Positions 1 to 6,594 of a stretch of DNA of 7,970 bases are shown piece after piece. Made by a program: the position numbers and the translations under genes. Position 1 is the first letter of the stretch. Every line of letters starts with the position of its first letter. This stretch comes from Desulfobacterales bacterium (GTDB taxonomy: Bacteria; Desulfobacterota; Desulfobacteria; Desulfobacterales; ETH-SRB1): the NCBI GenBank assembly GCA_030669465.1, contig DAOVDN010000042.1:1-7970 (forward strand). Reading direction: 5' to 3'. The notes beneath the pieces were generated by a model. That model searched no databases. It saw only the letters and a list, made by a program, of their open reading frames with translations, and was not told the DNA's origin.

Positions 1-117
1 TTCGCCGGATGCTAACTTCTCTATGAGAAACTCGACAGTAATACGTGTGCCTGCGATGACCGGTTTGCCCATCATTACAGCCGGGTCTGACACAATCAAT
101 CTTTTCTGTGTTTCCAT
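1..117 (-). CDS. DUF433 family antitoxin-like protein, N-terminal part (runs off window)
   Basis: Only the first 39 residues are present; the gene continues past the left edge. The visible part has the DUF433 signature: a start like METQKRLIVSDPAVMMGKP, then VIAGTRITVEFLIEKLASGE, matching the family pattern of 'DP.vm.GKPvi.GTRi.ve.il..la.G'. DUF433 proteins are small DNA-binding, VapB-like antitoxins. They are commonly followed by a DUF5615 (PIN-like) toxin gene, which here would lie outside the window on the same strand. The ATG at 117 is supported by a strong Shine-Dalgarno sequence, AGGAGGA (124-130), 6 nt upstream. The gene lies 69 bp downstream of the HIT gene stop with a dispersed repeat between, so it is probably a separate module from the operon upstream. 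The family call rests on recognising the motif; the toxin partner is inference. Confidence 0.8.
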   Translation of the reverse strand, partial: METQKRLIVSDPAVMMGKPVIAGTRITVEFLIEKLASGE

Positions 118-123
118 GTTGTA

Positions 124-130
124 TCCTCCT
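124..130 (-). promoter_or_regulatory. Strong ribosome binding site of the DUF433 gene
   Basis: The minus strand reads AGGAGGA six bases before the ATG at 117. It is the strongest Shine-Dalgarno match in the window and fixes the start of the partial gene. Confidence 0.8.
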
Positions 131-136
131 AACTTT

Positions 137-166
137 GTCGAGTGATCGACCATTTCCCCACTCGAC
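137..166. repeat. Dispersed intergenic repeat copy R1 (GTCGAGTG...CACTCGAC)
   Basis: The 69-bp gap between the HIT gene and the DUF433 gene contains GTCGAGTG (137-144) and its exact reverse complement CACTCGAC (159-166), separated by 14 bp. Read on the minus strand it contains the 14-bp core AGTGGGGAAATGGT (149-162), which is identical to the core of the tandem repeat at 6537-6584 on the plus strand. No T-run follows the hairpin in the direction of transcription, so it is not a typical intrinsic terminator. Confidence 0.75.
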
Positions 167-186
167 TAATTTCCCGCTCCAACACT

Positions 187-516
187 CTACTTCCATCCAC
201 CAATAAGGTGCATGTGTAGATGAAAAATGAGCTGCCCGCCGCCCTTTTCTACATGGAATATGAGCTTATACCCGGATTTTGAAATAGACTCTTTTTCTGC
301 CATGTCTCTGCCGGTCATAATCATTTCAGCCACGATCTTTCTGTCCTCTTCCGTTAAATCATTTATACTTCTTATGTGTCTTTTCGGCACAATCAAAAGA
401 TGGAGAGGAGCCTGCGGATTGATATCCTTAAACACTACCAGGGTATCGCTCTTATACAAAAAATTGGTCGGAATTTCTCCATTTACGATCTTGCAAAAGA
501 TACAGTCTTTTTCCAT
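187..516 (-). CDS. hinT: HIT-family (HinT-like) purine nucleoside phosphoramidase/hydrolase
   Basis: This is a 109-aa protein, the normal length for the HINT branch of the histidine-triad superfamily. It has an N-terminal CxxC (Cys5, Cys8 in DCIFCKI) as in zinc-binding HINT members, a central PQAPLHLLIVPKRH segment (34-47), a GGGQ near 92-95, and the histidine triad HLHMHLIGG (99-107) at the C-terminus. His101 is the expected nucleophile. Family members hydrolyse AMP-lysine and other nucleoside phosphoramidates; the physiological substrate in bacteria is poorly defined. The residue matching the usual phosphate-contacting Asn before the GGQ loop is His88 here, which is unusual. The ATG at 516 has AAGGAAA (524-530) 7 nt upstream and lies 21 bp after the aat stop, so this is probably the last gene of the operon. 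It ends in a TAG stop. The family assignment is firm; the hinT symbol is by subfamily resemblance. Confidence 0.92.
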   Translation of the reverse strand: MEKDCIFCKIVNGEIPTNFLYKSDTLVVFKDINPQAPLHLLIVPKRHIRSINDLTEEDRKIVAEMIMTGRDMAEKESISKSGYKLIFHVEKGGGQLIFHLHMHLIGGWK

Positions 517-537
517 GCTTAGGTTTCCTTCTTTTTT

Positions 538-1236
538 TCAATTAAAGACCCACCTGCCCTGCTTTGCCGGTCTGTTCAGGGATTTTTCAAGCTGCTTTAA
601 AAAAATATTTCTTGGGATTTGCCTTGCTCCAAAACGGATCAAATGCTCTGTTGTAATCTGGCAATCTATAATATCAAAGGATAATGCTTCAAGATGTTTT
701 ACAAGAGCAACAAAAGCCACCTTTGAAGCATTGCTCATACGTGCAAACATCGATTCTCCAAAAAAACATTTTCCCAGAGAAACACCATATAATCCGCCTG
801 CCAGCTTCCCTTCATGCCAGGCTTCCACTGAATGCGCAAAACCAGATTTATGCAGTTTGCAATAGGCATCAATCATATCCTTAACGATCCAGGTTCCTAC
901 ATTATTCTGCAACCGGATTTGTGCGCATGTGGCTATTACCTGATCAAAGGCCATGTCCATGGTTACATGAAACAGACCCTTTTTGATTATCCTTTTCAGG
1001 CTCTTTGAAACCCTGATCTCCCCGGGATATAGCACAAGACGCGGATCGGGCGACCACCACATGACAGGGTCTTCATCTGAAAACCAGGGAAATATACCCA
1101 TGCTGTATGCAAGAAAAAGGCGTTTTTCACTCAGATCACCGCCCACAGCCAGCAAACCATCTCTTCTTGCAAGATGAGGAGGTGGGAACGCTATTTTATC
1201 AGACAAAAGAAAAACCGGCATCGCAAAAAAAGGCAC
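538..1236 (-). CDS. aat: Leucyl/phenylalanyl-tRNA--protein transferase
   Basis: Aat transfers Leu or Phe from aminoacyl-tRNA to proteins with N-terminal Arg or Lys, creating primary N-degrons in the cytoplasm. All family blocks are present in the 232-aa reading: FPPP (17-20), LLAVGGDLS (28-36), YSMGIFPWF (44-52), WWSPDPR (60-66), GTWI (114-117), YCKLHKSGFAHSVEAW (125-140), GGLYG (147-151), GESMF (160-164), DCQ (191-193) and GARQIPR (203-209). Glu161, Asp191 and Gln193 correspond to residues proposed for catalysis in the E. coli enzyme. The longer reading uses a GTG at 1236, only 1 bp after the clpA stop, which suggests translational coupling. An ATG at 1221 would give an N-terminus MPVFLLSDKIAFPPP, a form typical of the family. 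Neither has a clear Shine-Dalgarno sequence, so the start stays open between the two. Lying next to clpS and clpA fits its role in the N-degron pathway. Confidence 0.96.
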   Translation of the reverse strand: MPFFAMPVFLLSDKIAFPPPHLARRDGLLAVGGDLSEKRLFLAYSMGIFPWFSDEDPVMWWSPDPRLVLYPGEIRVSKSLKRIIKKGLFHVTMDMAFDQVIATCAQIRLQNNVGTWIVKDMIDAYCKLHKSGFAHSVEAWHEGKLAGGLYGVSLGKCFFGESMFARMSNASKVAFVALVKHLEALSFDIIDCQITTEHLIRFGARQIPRNIFLKQLEKSLNRPAKQGRWVFN

Positions 1237-1237
1237 T

Positions 1238-3475
1238 TTAGTTATAGGTAAAGATCAGCTTCTCCTTTTCCAGATCAACGAAAACTTTGCCCCCTTTTTC
1301 AAGCTGCCCGAACAGAATCTGATCGGATAGAATATCTTTGATTTCCATCTGTAATAATCTGGCAAGAGGCCTTGCTCCGTAGAGCGGATCATACCCCTTT
1401 TTTGCAAGCCATGTTCGTGCCCCGGAAGAAATAGTGAGAAAAACCTTTTTTTCGGCAAGCTGCTGTTCAAGTTCTGCCATGAACTTGTCCACCACTTTTT
1501 CCATGATCTCGAAATTCAGGGAATTGAAGTTAATTATACCATCAAGGCGATTTCTGAATTCCGGGCTGAAAAACTTTTCAGCAGCCTTCTTTCCTTTGGT
1601 TTCAGTATCATATTGCGCTTCGCCAAAGCCGATTGTCTGGCTGCCCATCTCTCTTGTCCCAACATTTGAAGTCATAATTATAATGACGTTTCTGAAATCG
1701 GCTTTTTTTCCATTATTGTCTGTAAGGGTTGCATAATCCAAAACCTGGAGCAGAATATTAAACAGATCAGGATGAGCCTTCTCTATTTCGTCAAGAAGCA
1801 AAACGCTGTAAGGGTGTTTTCGTATAGCATCTGTTAGAAGCCCTCCCTGGTCAAAACCGACATAGCCTGGAGGCGCGCCTATCAGACGGGCTACAGCGTG
1901 CTTTTCCATATATTCGCTCATATCAAAACGGAAGAACCGGACACCAAGCATTATCGAAACCTGTCTGGCCGCCTCTGTTTTTCCAACACCGGTCGGACCT
2001 GTAAACAGAAATGACCCTATTGGTTTGCCCGGTATTCCAAGACCGGCACGAGAGCGCTTTATAGAAGTAGCAAGGGATTTTAAGGCAGCGTCCTGCCCAA
2101 AAACAACCTGTTTTAATTTCTCTTCAAGGGTCTCTAATTTTGCCCTGTCAGACGTTGATACGCTTATAGCCGGTATTCCGGCCATCTTTGCCACGATCTT
2201 TTCAATATCTCCAGCGTGGATCTTCTTTCGATTTGAAGAGCCGGAAAGCTTAATAAACGCTCCGGCCTCGTCTATCACATCTATTGCTTTATCGGGCAGA
2301 TAACGGTCATTGATATATTTGGCAGACAACTGGGCGGCGGCCTTGAGCGCCTGATCTGTATAAAGAATGTTGTGGTGTTTTTCATAAGCCGGCCTTAGAC
2401 CTTTTAATATCTTATATGTTTCTGAAACGCTGGGCTCTGCGATTTCGATCTTCTCAAAACGGCGTGAAAGAGCACGATCCTTTTCAACGTGATTTTTGTA
2501 CTCTTCATAAGTAGTTGAACCCATACACCGCAGCTCACCCGCTGCAAGAGCCGGTTTCAAAATATTTGACGCATCCATGGAACCGCCGCTGACAGCCCCG
2601 GCCCCAACAATGGTATGGATCTCATCAATAAACAAAATAGCATGGTCTTTTTCTTTCAGAGCCGCAAGAACCCCTTTTAAACGCTGCTCAAAGTCTCCGC
2701 GAAATTTTGTGCCGGCAAGCAGCGTGCCAAGATCAAGCGAAAATATACGAACATCTCTGAGTATATCAGGAACAGTCTCCTCAAATATCCTGACAGCCAG
2801 ACCTTCGGCCATTGCGGTTTTTCCCACTCCGGGATCTCCCACAAAGACAGGATTGTTCTTGCGCCTTCTGCAGAGCACGGCAATGGTGCGCTCCAGTTCA
2901 AGCTCACGGCCGATAAGCGGGTCTATTTTCCCCTGGGCAGCGCTTTTAACAAGGTCGATGGTAAAGATCTCAAGAGGATCGGTTTTCTTTTTTTTCTTTT
3001 TTTTGTCTGTCTTTGCAAATCCTCCCTGCAATTGGCTGTAAGGAGTCCCGGAAGCACCATGAGAAATGTAGCTTAAAACATCAAGACGCGTAATCCCTTC
3101 CGCACTAAGAAAATATACAGCATAGGAATCTTTTTCCTGAAAGATGGAAGCCAGTATGTCGTTTACGGCAACCTCACGCTTTTCAGCAGAACGTGCATGA
3201 TTAATCGCTCTCTGGATCACTCTTTGAACGCCGATTGTCTGCTTAAGCACATATTCTTCCCCTTCAGGAACAGACTCCATCCGGGTTGCAAAAAAATTCT
3301 CAAGAGCATCTTCAAGATTCTCGATATTCCCCCCACAGCCCTCAATAATCTCTATACCCTCTCTGTCGTGCAAAATAGCAAAAAGCACGTGTTCTATACA
3401 GACATACTCATGACGCCTGTTTTTGGCTTCTGTTACTGCAAAGCCGAGTGTTGCGCCTAATTCTTTACTTATCAT
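1238..3475 (-). CDS. clpA: ATP-dependent Clp protease ATP-binding subunit ClpA
   Basis: This is a 745-aa double AAA+ unfoldase that feeds substrates to ClpP. Residues 1-140 form the Clp N-domain, which binds ClpS. A short linker with seven consecutive lysines (158-164) follows. D1 has Walker A GDPGVGKT (213-220), a KFRG pore loop (257-260), Walker B ILFIDE (280-285) and SRRF arginine finger (337-340). D2 has Walker A GPTGVGKT (493-500), pore loop GYVG (537-540), Walker B VLLLDE (558-563) and sensor-2 GARPLAR (700-706). An IGF tripeptide (615-617) matches the loop that docks on ClpP. There is no long coiled-coil M-domain between D1 and D2, which excludes ClpB and ClpC and supports ClpA. The ATG at 3475 lies 4 bp after the clpS stop, with GGAGAAGGA (3484-3492) inside the clpS end as ribosome binding site. 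clpP is not in this window. The lysine run is encoded by A8-G-A8-G-A4, a candidate slippage tract. Confidence 0.97.
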   Translation of the reverse strand: MISKELGATLGFAVTEAKNRRHEYVCIEHVLFAILHDREGIEIIEGCGGNIENLEDALENFFATRMESVPEGEEYVLKQTIGVQRVIQRAINHARSAEKREVAVNDILASIFQEKDSYAVYFLSAEGITRLDVLSYISHGASGTPYSQLQGGFAKTDKKKKKKKTDPLEIFTIDLVKSAAQGKIDPLIGRELELERTIAVLCRRRKNNPVFVGDPGVGKTAMAEGLAVRIFEETVPDILRDVRIFSLDLGTLLAGTKFRGDFEQRLKGVLAALKEKDHAILFIDEIHTIVGAGAVSGGSMDASNILKPALAAGELRCMGSTTYEEYKNHVEKDRALSRRFEKIEIAEPSVSETYKILKGLRPAYEKHHNILYTDQALKAAAQLSAKYINDRYLPDKAIDVIDEAGAFIKLSGSSNRKKIHAGDIEKIVAKMAGIPAISVSTSDRAKLETLEEKLKQVVFGQDAALKSLATSIKRSRAGLGIPGKPIGSFLFTGPTGVGKTEAARQVSIMLGVRFFRFDMSEYMEKHAVARLIGAPPGYVGFDQGGLLTDAIRKHPYSVLLLDEIEKAHPDLFNILLQVLDYATLTDNNGKKADFRNVIIIMTSNVGTREMGSQTIGFGEAQYDTETKGKKAAEKFFSPEFRNRLDGIINFNSLNFEIMEKVVDKFMAELEQQLAEKKVFLTISSGARTWLAKKGYDPLYGARPLARLLQMEIKDILSDQILFGQLEKGGKVFVDLEKEKLIFTYN
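2984..3004 (-). other. Poly-A slippery tract in clpA (seven Lys codons)
   Basis: On the minus strand the linker codons are AAA AAA AAG AAA AAA AAG AAA, giving two in-frame A_AAA_AAG heptamers, the same slippery motif as in E. coli dnaX. A -1 shift at either one leads to the same short tail, E-N-R-S-S, then TGA, giving a 168-residue ClpA N-domain fragment. The sequence pattern is seen directly; actual frameshifting or transcriptional slippage is inference. Confidence 0.45.
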
Positions 3476-3479
3476 ACGG

Positions 3480-3794
3480 TTAATCCTTCTCCATGGTGCA
3501 TCTGAGCGGAAAGCCTTTTTTCCTGGCTAAAGCGTGGACCATATCCATCTTAGTTTCAGCCACTTCATATGTATAAACGCCGCAGAGCCCGACCCCTTCT
3601 CTGTGAACTTTAAGCATAATCCCGGTTGCTTCTTCCGCTGATTTGTTAAAAACAAACATAAGGATTTCTACGACAAATTCCATTGTGGTATAGTCATCAT
3701 TAAGGATCAGCACCCTGTACATTGAAGGCTCCCTGACCTCCTCACGGGTCTCAGAAGTTACACCAATGTCTGTTTCAGGGCTGTACCGGCTCAT
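3480..3794 (-). CDS. clpS: ATP-dependent Clp protease adaptor ClpS (N-recognin)
   Basis: ClpS binds proteins with N-terminal Leu, Phe, Tyr or Trp and delivers them to the ClpA N-domain. The 104-aa protein has the flexible N-terminal tail (about 1-24) and the ClpS core: [20 protein letters not shown] (26-45), [20 protein letters not shown] (61-80) and a PLRCTMEKD end. The binding-pocket residues known from E. coli are all present: Asn32, Asp33, Asp34, Thr36, gatekeeper Met38, Val41, Met60 and His64. The usual Pro of NDDYTPMEF is Thr37, a mild change. The ATG at 3794 is chosen because TAAGGAGA (3803-3810) lies 8 nt upstream and it yields the normal family length. A longer open frame from 3878 overlaps the secA 3' end and its extra residues are not ClpS-like. 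The start lies 19 bp after the secA stop, and clpA begins 4 bp after the clpS stop. Confidence 0.97.
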   Translation of the reverse strand: MSRYSPETDIGVTSETREEVREPSMYRVLILNDDYTTMEFVVEILMFVFNKSAEEATGIMLKVHREGVGLCGVYTYEVAETKMDMVHALARKKGFPLRCTMEKD

Positions 3795-3802
3795 TGCATC
3801 AT

Positions 3803-3810
3803 TCTCCTTA
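3803..3810 (-). promoter_or_regulatory. Ribosome binding site that sets the clpS start
   Basis: The minus strand reads TAAGGAGA in the 19-bp gap after the secA stop, 8 nt before the ATG at 3794. It supports the 104-aa ClpS over the longer open frame that begins inside secA. Confidence 0.75.
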
Positions 3811-3813
3811 CCC

Positions 3814-6339
3814 TCACTTCCCACAGCATTTCTTATATTTCTTTCCGCTTCCGCAGGGACATGGGGCGTTTCTACCAACTTTTTTCATTGCTCGCCTGAC
3901 AGGTTTTTTCTTTTCAGCATCATCTCCATGAGACATTATAAAGTTCTGCTCTCCTGTCCGCCTTAAATCATCTATCTTTTCAGGTTTAGCTATCTGAATT
4001 CTGAACATGATTCCAACAACCTCTTCCTTGATCCTGGAGATCATATCCTGAAACATTTCAAATCCTTCTTTTTTATAAACAATCAAAGGATTCACCTGAG
4101 CATAACCCCGCAGGCCGATGCCCTCTTTTAAGTGATCCATGCTAAGCAGATGGTCTTTCCACAAATTGTCCGCTGTTTGCAGCATGATAATCCGTTCCAG
4201 GTTCCTGAAATCTTCCTCCCCTATCGCTGCCTCCTTTTCGTCATATACTCTGACGGCTGAGTCAAAAATAAGCTGGGCCAGCCCGTCCCTGTTCAACCCG
4301 TCTAACGTATCATCGTCTACTCTGTTCAAACGGAAGTTAAACTGCTTGAATACCGCTTTATTAATCCCTTTCCAGTCCCATTCTTCAGGAAGAGTTCTTT
4401 CGTCAGCGAATGTACCTGCTATATCCTCGGCTTTTTCACGGATCATATCCATAATAGAATTTTTTAAATCTTTTCCATTAAGGGCTTCACGGCGCTGTCT
4501 GTATATGACCTCCCTTTGCTGGTTCATAACATCATCATACTCGATAAGCTGCTTTCGAATGTCGAAATTGTGCCCCTCAACCTTCTTCTGAGCATTTTCT
4601 ATTGCCTTGCTTATCAAGTTATGTTCGATCGGCTCGCCCTCTTCCATCCCCAGTTTTTCCATAATTCCGGTTATACGTTCTCCGCCGAATATCCTGAGAA
4701 GATCATCTTCCAGAGCAAGGTAGAAACGGGATGATCCTGGATCTCCCTGTCTTCCGGACCGCCCTCTAAGCTGATTATCAATACGCCTGCTCTCATGTCT
4801 TTCAGTTCCAAGTATATGGAGCCCCCCAAGCTCAATTATGCCTTCGCCAAGCACTATGTCGGTTCCACGGCCTGCCATGCTTGTTGAAATAGTAACGGCT
4901 CCCCTCTGGCCTGCCGTAGCAATAATCTCAGCCTCTTTTTCATGATTTTTTGCGTTCAGCACACTATGCTTGATGCCCTTTTTTTTCAATTTTCTGGAAA
5001 AGCTTTCCGAAACATCGATTGAAACCGTACCGACCAGAACAGGCTGTCCTTTTTTATGAAGTTCTATTATCTCTTCCATGGCTGCTCCAAATTTCTCTTT
5101 CCTGGTCTTGTAGATAACATCCGGATAATTGATCCTGATCATCGGCTTGTTTGTAGGAATAATCAACACATCAAGATCATATATCTTCTTGAACTCAGCG
5201 GCTTCAGTGTCTGCCGTACCAGTCATACCGGCGAGCTTATCGTACATCCTGAAGTAATTCTGGAAGGTGATCGTAGCAAGTGTCTGGTTTTCATTTTCTA
5301 TCTTGACGCTCTCTTTTGCCTCAAGCGCCTGATGCAGCCCTTCACTATACCGGCGCCCAGGCATCAGGCGGCCTGTAAACTCATCAACTATGATAACCTC
5401 TCCATTCTTAACAATGTAATCACCATCGCGCTTGAATAGAGTATGAGCCTTTAAAGCCTGATTAACATGGTGGAGGAGCTCAATGCATTTTGGATCATAC
5501 AGATTGTCGACTTTCAGCATTTTTTCCGCTATTGCAATTCCTTCCTCAGTCATAACCGCTGTACGGGCCTTTTCATCTATTGTAAAATCTCGATCGCGTT
5601 TAAGGCGCGGAATTATGCCGTTTACATGGTAATAAAGATCGGTCGATTTTTCGGCAGGACCTGATATAATAAGCGGAGTTCTTGCCTCGTCAATTAATAT
5701 ACTGTCAACCTCGTCCACAATTGCAAAATTAAGGTCCCTCTGGACAATCGAGTCTCTGTCAAACTTCATATTGTCCCTTAAGTAGTCAAAGCCGAACTCA
5801 TTGTTTGTTCCGTAGCTAATATCAGCATCATATGCCGCCTTGCGTTCGGCATCATCCAGACCATGCAATATAGTGCCAACGGAAAGGCCGAGAAAATTAT
5901 AAATCTGCCCCATCCATTCTGTATCACGCCTTGCCAGGTAATCGTTCACCGTAATAATATGCACGCCTTTGCCTGAAATAGCGTTTAAGTACGCAGGAAG
6001 AGTTGCGACCAGTGTCTTTCCTTCACCTGTCTTCATTTCAGCAATCTTTCCATGATGAAGAACAATGCCGCCGATCAGTTGAACATCAAAATGCCGCATC
6101 TTGAGGGTGCGCACTGAGGCTTCTCTAACCACAGCAAAGGCTTCGGGAAGAATATCGTCAAGCGATTCACCCTTTTCAAAGCGCTCCTTGAACAAAAAAG
6201 TCTGAGCCTTGAGCTGTTCATCACTCATAGCCTGTATCCTGGGTTCCAGTGCGTTAATTTTTTCAACAACAGGATCAAGCTTTTTTAATTCCCGTTCGTT
6301 TTTACTTCCAAATAATTTTGTTAAAAAATTCACTATCAT
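3814..6339 (-). CDS. secA: Preprotein translocase ATPase subunit SecA
   Basis: SecA is the motor that drives unfolded preproteins through SecYEG at the inner membrane. The 841-aa protein is full length. It has the N-terminal [17 protein letters not shown] (5-21), Walker A in MKTGEGKT (102-109), VNDYLARRD (131-139), Walker B/DEAD-type [20 protein letters not shown] (208-227), MTGTA (372-376), the helicase block [13 protein letters not shown] (486-498) and [17 protein letters not shown] (523-539). The helical scaffold and wing region follow, including [23 protein letters not shown] (726-748). The tail ends in a SEC-C zinc motif, [13 protein letters not shown] (Cys827, Cys829, Cys838, Cys839), which in other bacteria binds SecB and phospholipid; the last ligand is Cys rather than His, a known variant. 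The ATG at 6339 has AAGGAA (6350-6355) 10 nt upstream. The stop is TGA, 19 bp before clpS. A long inverted repeat lies only 25 bp upstream of the start. Confidence 0.98.
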   Translation of the reverse strand: MIVNFLTKLFGSKNERELKKLDPVVEKINALEPRIQAMSDEQLKAQTFLFKERFEKGESLDDILPEAFAVVREASVRTLKMRHFDVQLIGGIVLHHGKIAEMKTGEGKTLVATLPAYLNAISGKGVHIITVNDYLARRDTEWMGQIYNFLGLSVGTILHGLDDAERKAAYDADISYGTNNEFGFDYLRDNMKFDRDSIVQRDLNFAIVDEVDSILIDEARTPLIISGPAEKSTDLYYHVNGIIPRLKRDRDFTIDEKARTAVMTEEGIAIAEKMLKVDNLYDPKCIELLHHVNQALKAHTLFKRDGDYIVKNGEVIIVDEFTGRLMPGRRYSEGLHQALEAKESVKIENENQTLATITFQNYFRMYDKLAGMTGTADTEAAEFKKIYDLDVLIIPTNKPMIRINYPDVIYKTRKEKFGAAMEEIIELHKKGQPVLVGTVSIDVSESFSRKLKKKGIKHSVLNAKNHEKEAEIIATAGQRGAVTISTSMAGRGTDIVLGEGIIELGGLHILGTERHESRRIDNQLRGRSGRQGDPGSSRFYLALEDDLLRIFGGERITGIMEKLGMEEGEPIEHNLISKAIENAQKKVEGHNFDIRKQLIEYDDVMNQQREVIYRQRREALNGKDLKNSIMDMIREKAEDIAGTFADERTLPEEWDWKGINKAVFKQFNFRLNRVDDDTLDGLNRDGLAQLIFDSAVRVYDEKEAAIGEEDFRNLERIIMLQTADNLWKDHLLSMDHLKEGIGLRGYAQVNPLIVYKKEGFEMFQDMISRIKEEVVGIMFRIQIAKPEKIDDLRRTGEQNFIMSHGDDAEKKKPVRRAMKKVGRNAPCPCGSGKKYKKCCGK

Positions 6340-6364
6340 CTATAAAATATTCCTTTTTTTGGTT

Positions 6365-6478
6365 GTAACTGCTCAGCCACGAATTGACACAAATAGACTC
6401 GAATAAAGAAAAAATCCTGTATAGAATAATTTTACTTTATTTGTGTAAATTCGTGTTCATTCGTGGCTGAATAGTTAC
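6365..6478. repeat. 114-bp imperfect inverted repeat with 10-bp internal periodicity
   Basis: The left arm (6365-6408) and right arm (6435-6478) are both 44 nt and match as inverted complements at 35 of 44 positions; a 26-nt AT-rich loop (6409-6434) separates them. The outer part contains an exact 12-bp TCAGCCACGAAT and its complement. Each arm also reads as three consecutive 10-bp units: CACGAATTGA, CACAAATAGA, CTCGAATAAA on the left, and CACGAATGAA, CACGAATTTA, CACAAATAAA for the right arm reverse-complemented. I recognise 'ATTCGTGT..ATTCGTGGC' sequences as a dispersed repeat seen in many environmental bacterial genomes; this is from memory. In the M23-to-secA transcript it would fold into a long stem just ahead of the secA ribosome binding site. 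Confidence 0.85.
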
Positions 6479-6536
6479 TTTAGAGTATACGATTTAGGAT
6501 AGAAAATCAAGTATCATGAATCAGTCGGATGCAATT

Positions 6537-6584
6537 AGTGGGGAAATGGTTGAGTGGTTGAGTGGGGAAATGGTTGAGTGGTCG
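6537..6584 (+). repeat. Two tandem copies of a 24-bp unit (repeat copy R2)
   Basis: Positions 6537-6560 and 6561-6584 are direct copies differing at one base (T6559 versus C6583). Each unit begins AGTGGGGAAATGGTTGAGTG. The block ends in GTCGACTAA (6581-6589), the same end seen at 7582-7590 without its first bases, and lies about 10 bp beyond the M23 gene stop. The core AGTGGGGAAATGGT recurs inverted at 149-162. It is too short and lacks spacers to be a CRISPR array. Confidence 0.9.
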
Positions 6585-6594
6585 ACTAACGTTA

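Larger units (their letters stand above)
6340..6594. other. M23 peptidase-secA intergenic region
   Basis: This 255-bp gap holds the secA ribosome binding site (6350-6355), the 114-bp inverted repeat (6365-6478) and the 24-bp tandem repeat (6537-6584). The 58 bp between the repeats (6479-6536) show nothing I can name. I see no convincing intrinsic terminator with a T-run, so read-through from the M23 gene into secA is possible, and no clear consensus promoter for secA. Confidence 0.6.

Noticed and set aside
137..166. Intrinsic terminator after the HIT gene
   Set aside because: There is an inverted repeat, but no T-run follows it on the transcribed strand, and it matches a dispersed repeat family.
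227..865. A 212-codon open frame on the plus strand
   Set aside because: It lies antisense to the HIT and aat genes, shows no recognisable domain, and has no ribosome binding site that I can see.
2984..3004. The poly-A run as a frameshift that breaks clpA
   Set aside because: The frame is intact through both A8 runs and the protein continues with all AAA+ motifs, so the gene is not a pseudogene.
3480..3878. A 132-aa version of ClpS starting inside secA
   Set aside because: The extra N-terminal residues come from the secA zinc-motif region read in another frame and are not ClpS-like; the ATG at 3794 has a good ribosome binding site and gives the usual length.
6537..6589. Possible minimal CRISPR array
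   Set aside because: The 24-bp units are directly adjacent with no spacers, there are only two, and no cas gene is present.
6340..6594. A SecM-like arrest peptide gene upstream of secA
   Set aside because: No short open frame with a signal-like segment and arrest motif is present; the gap is filled with repeats.
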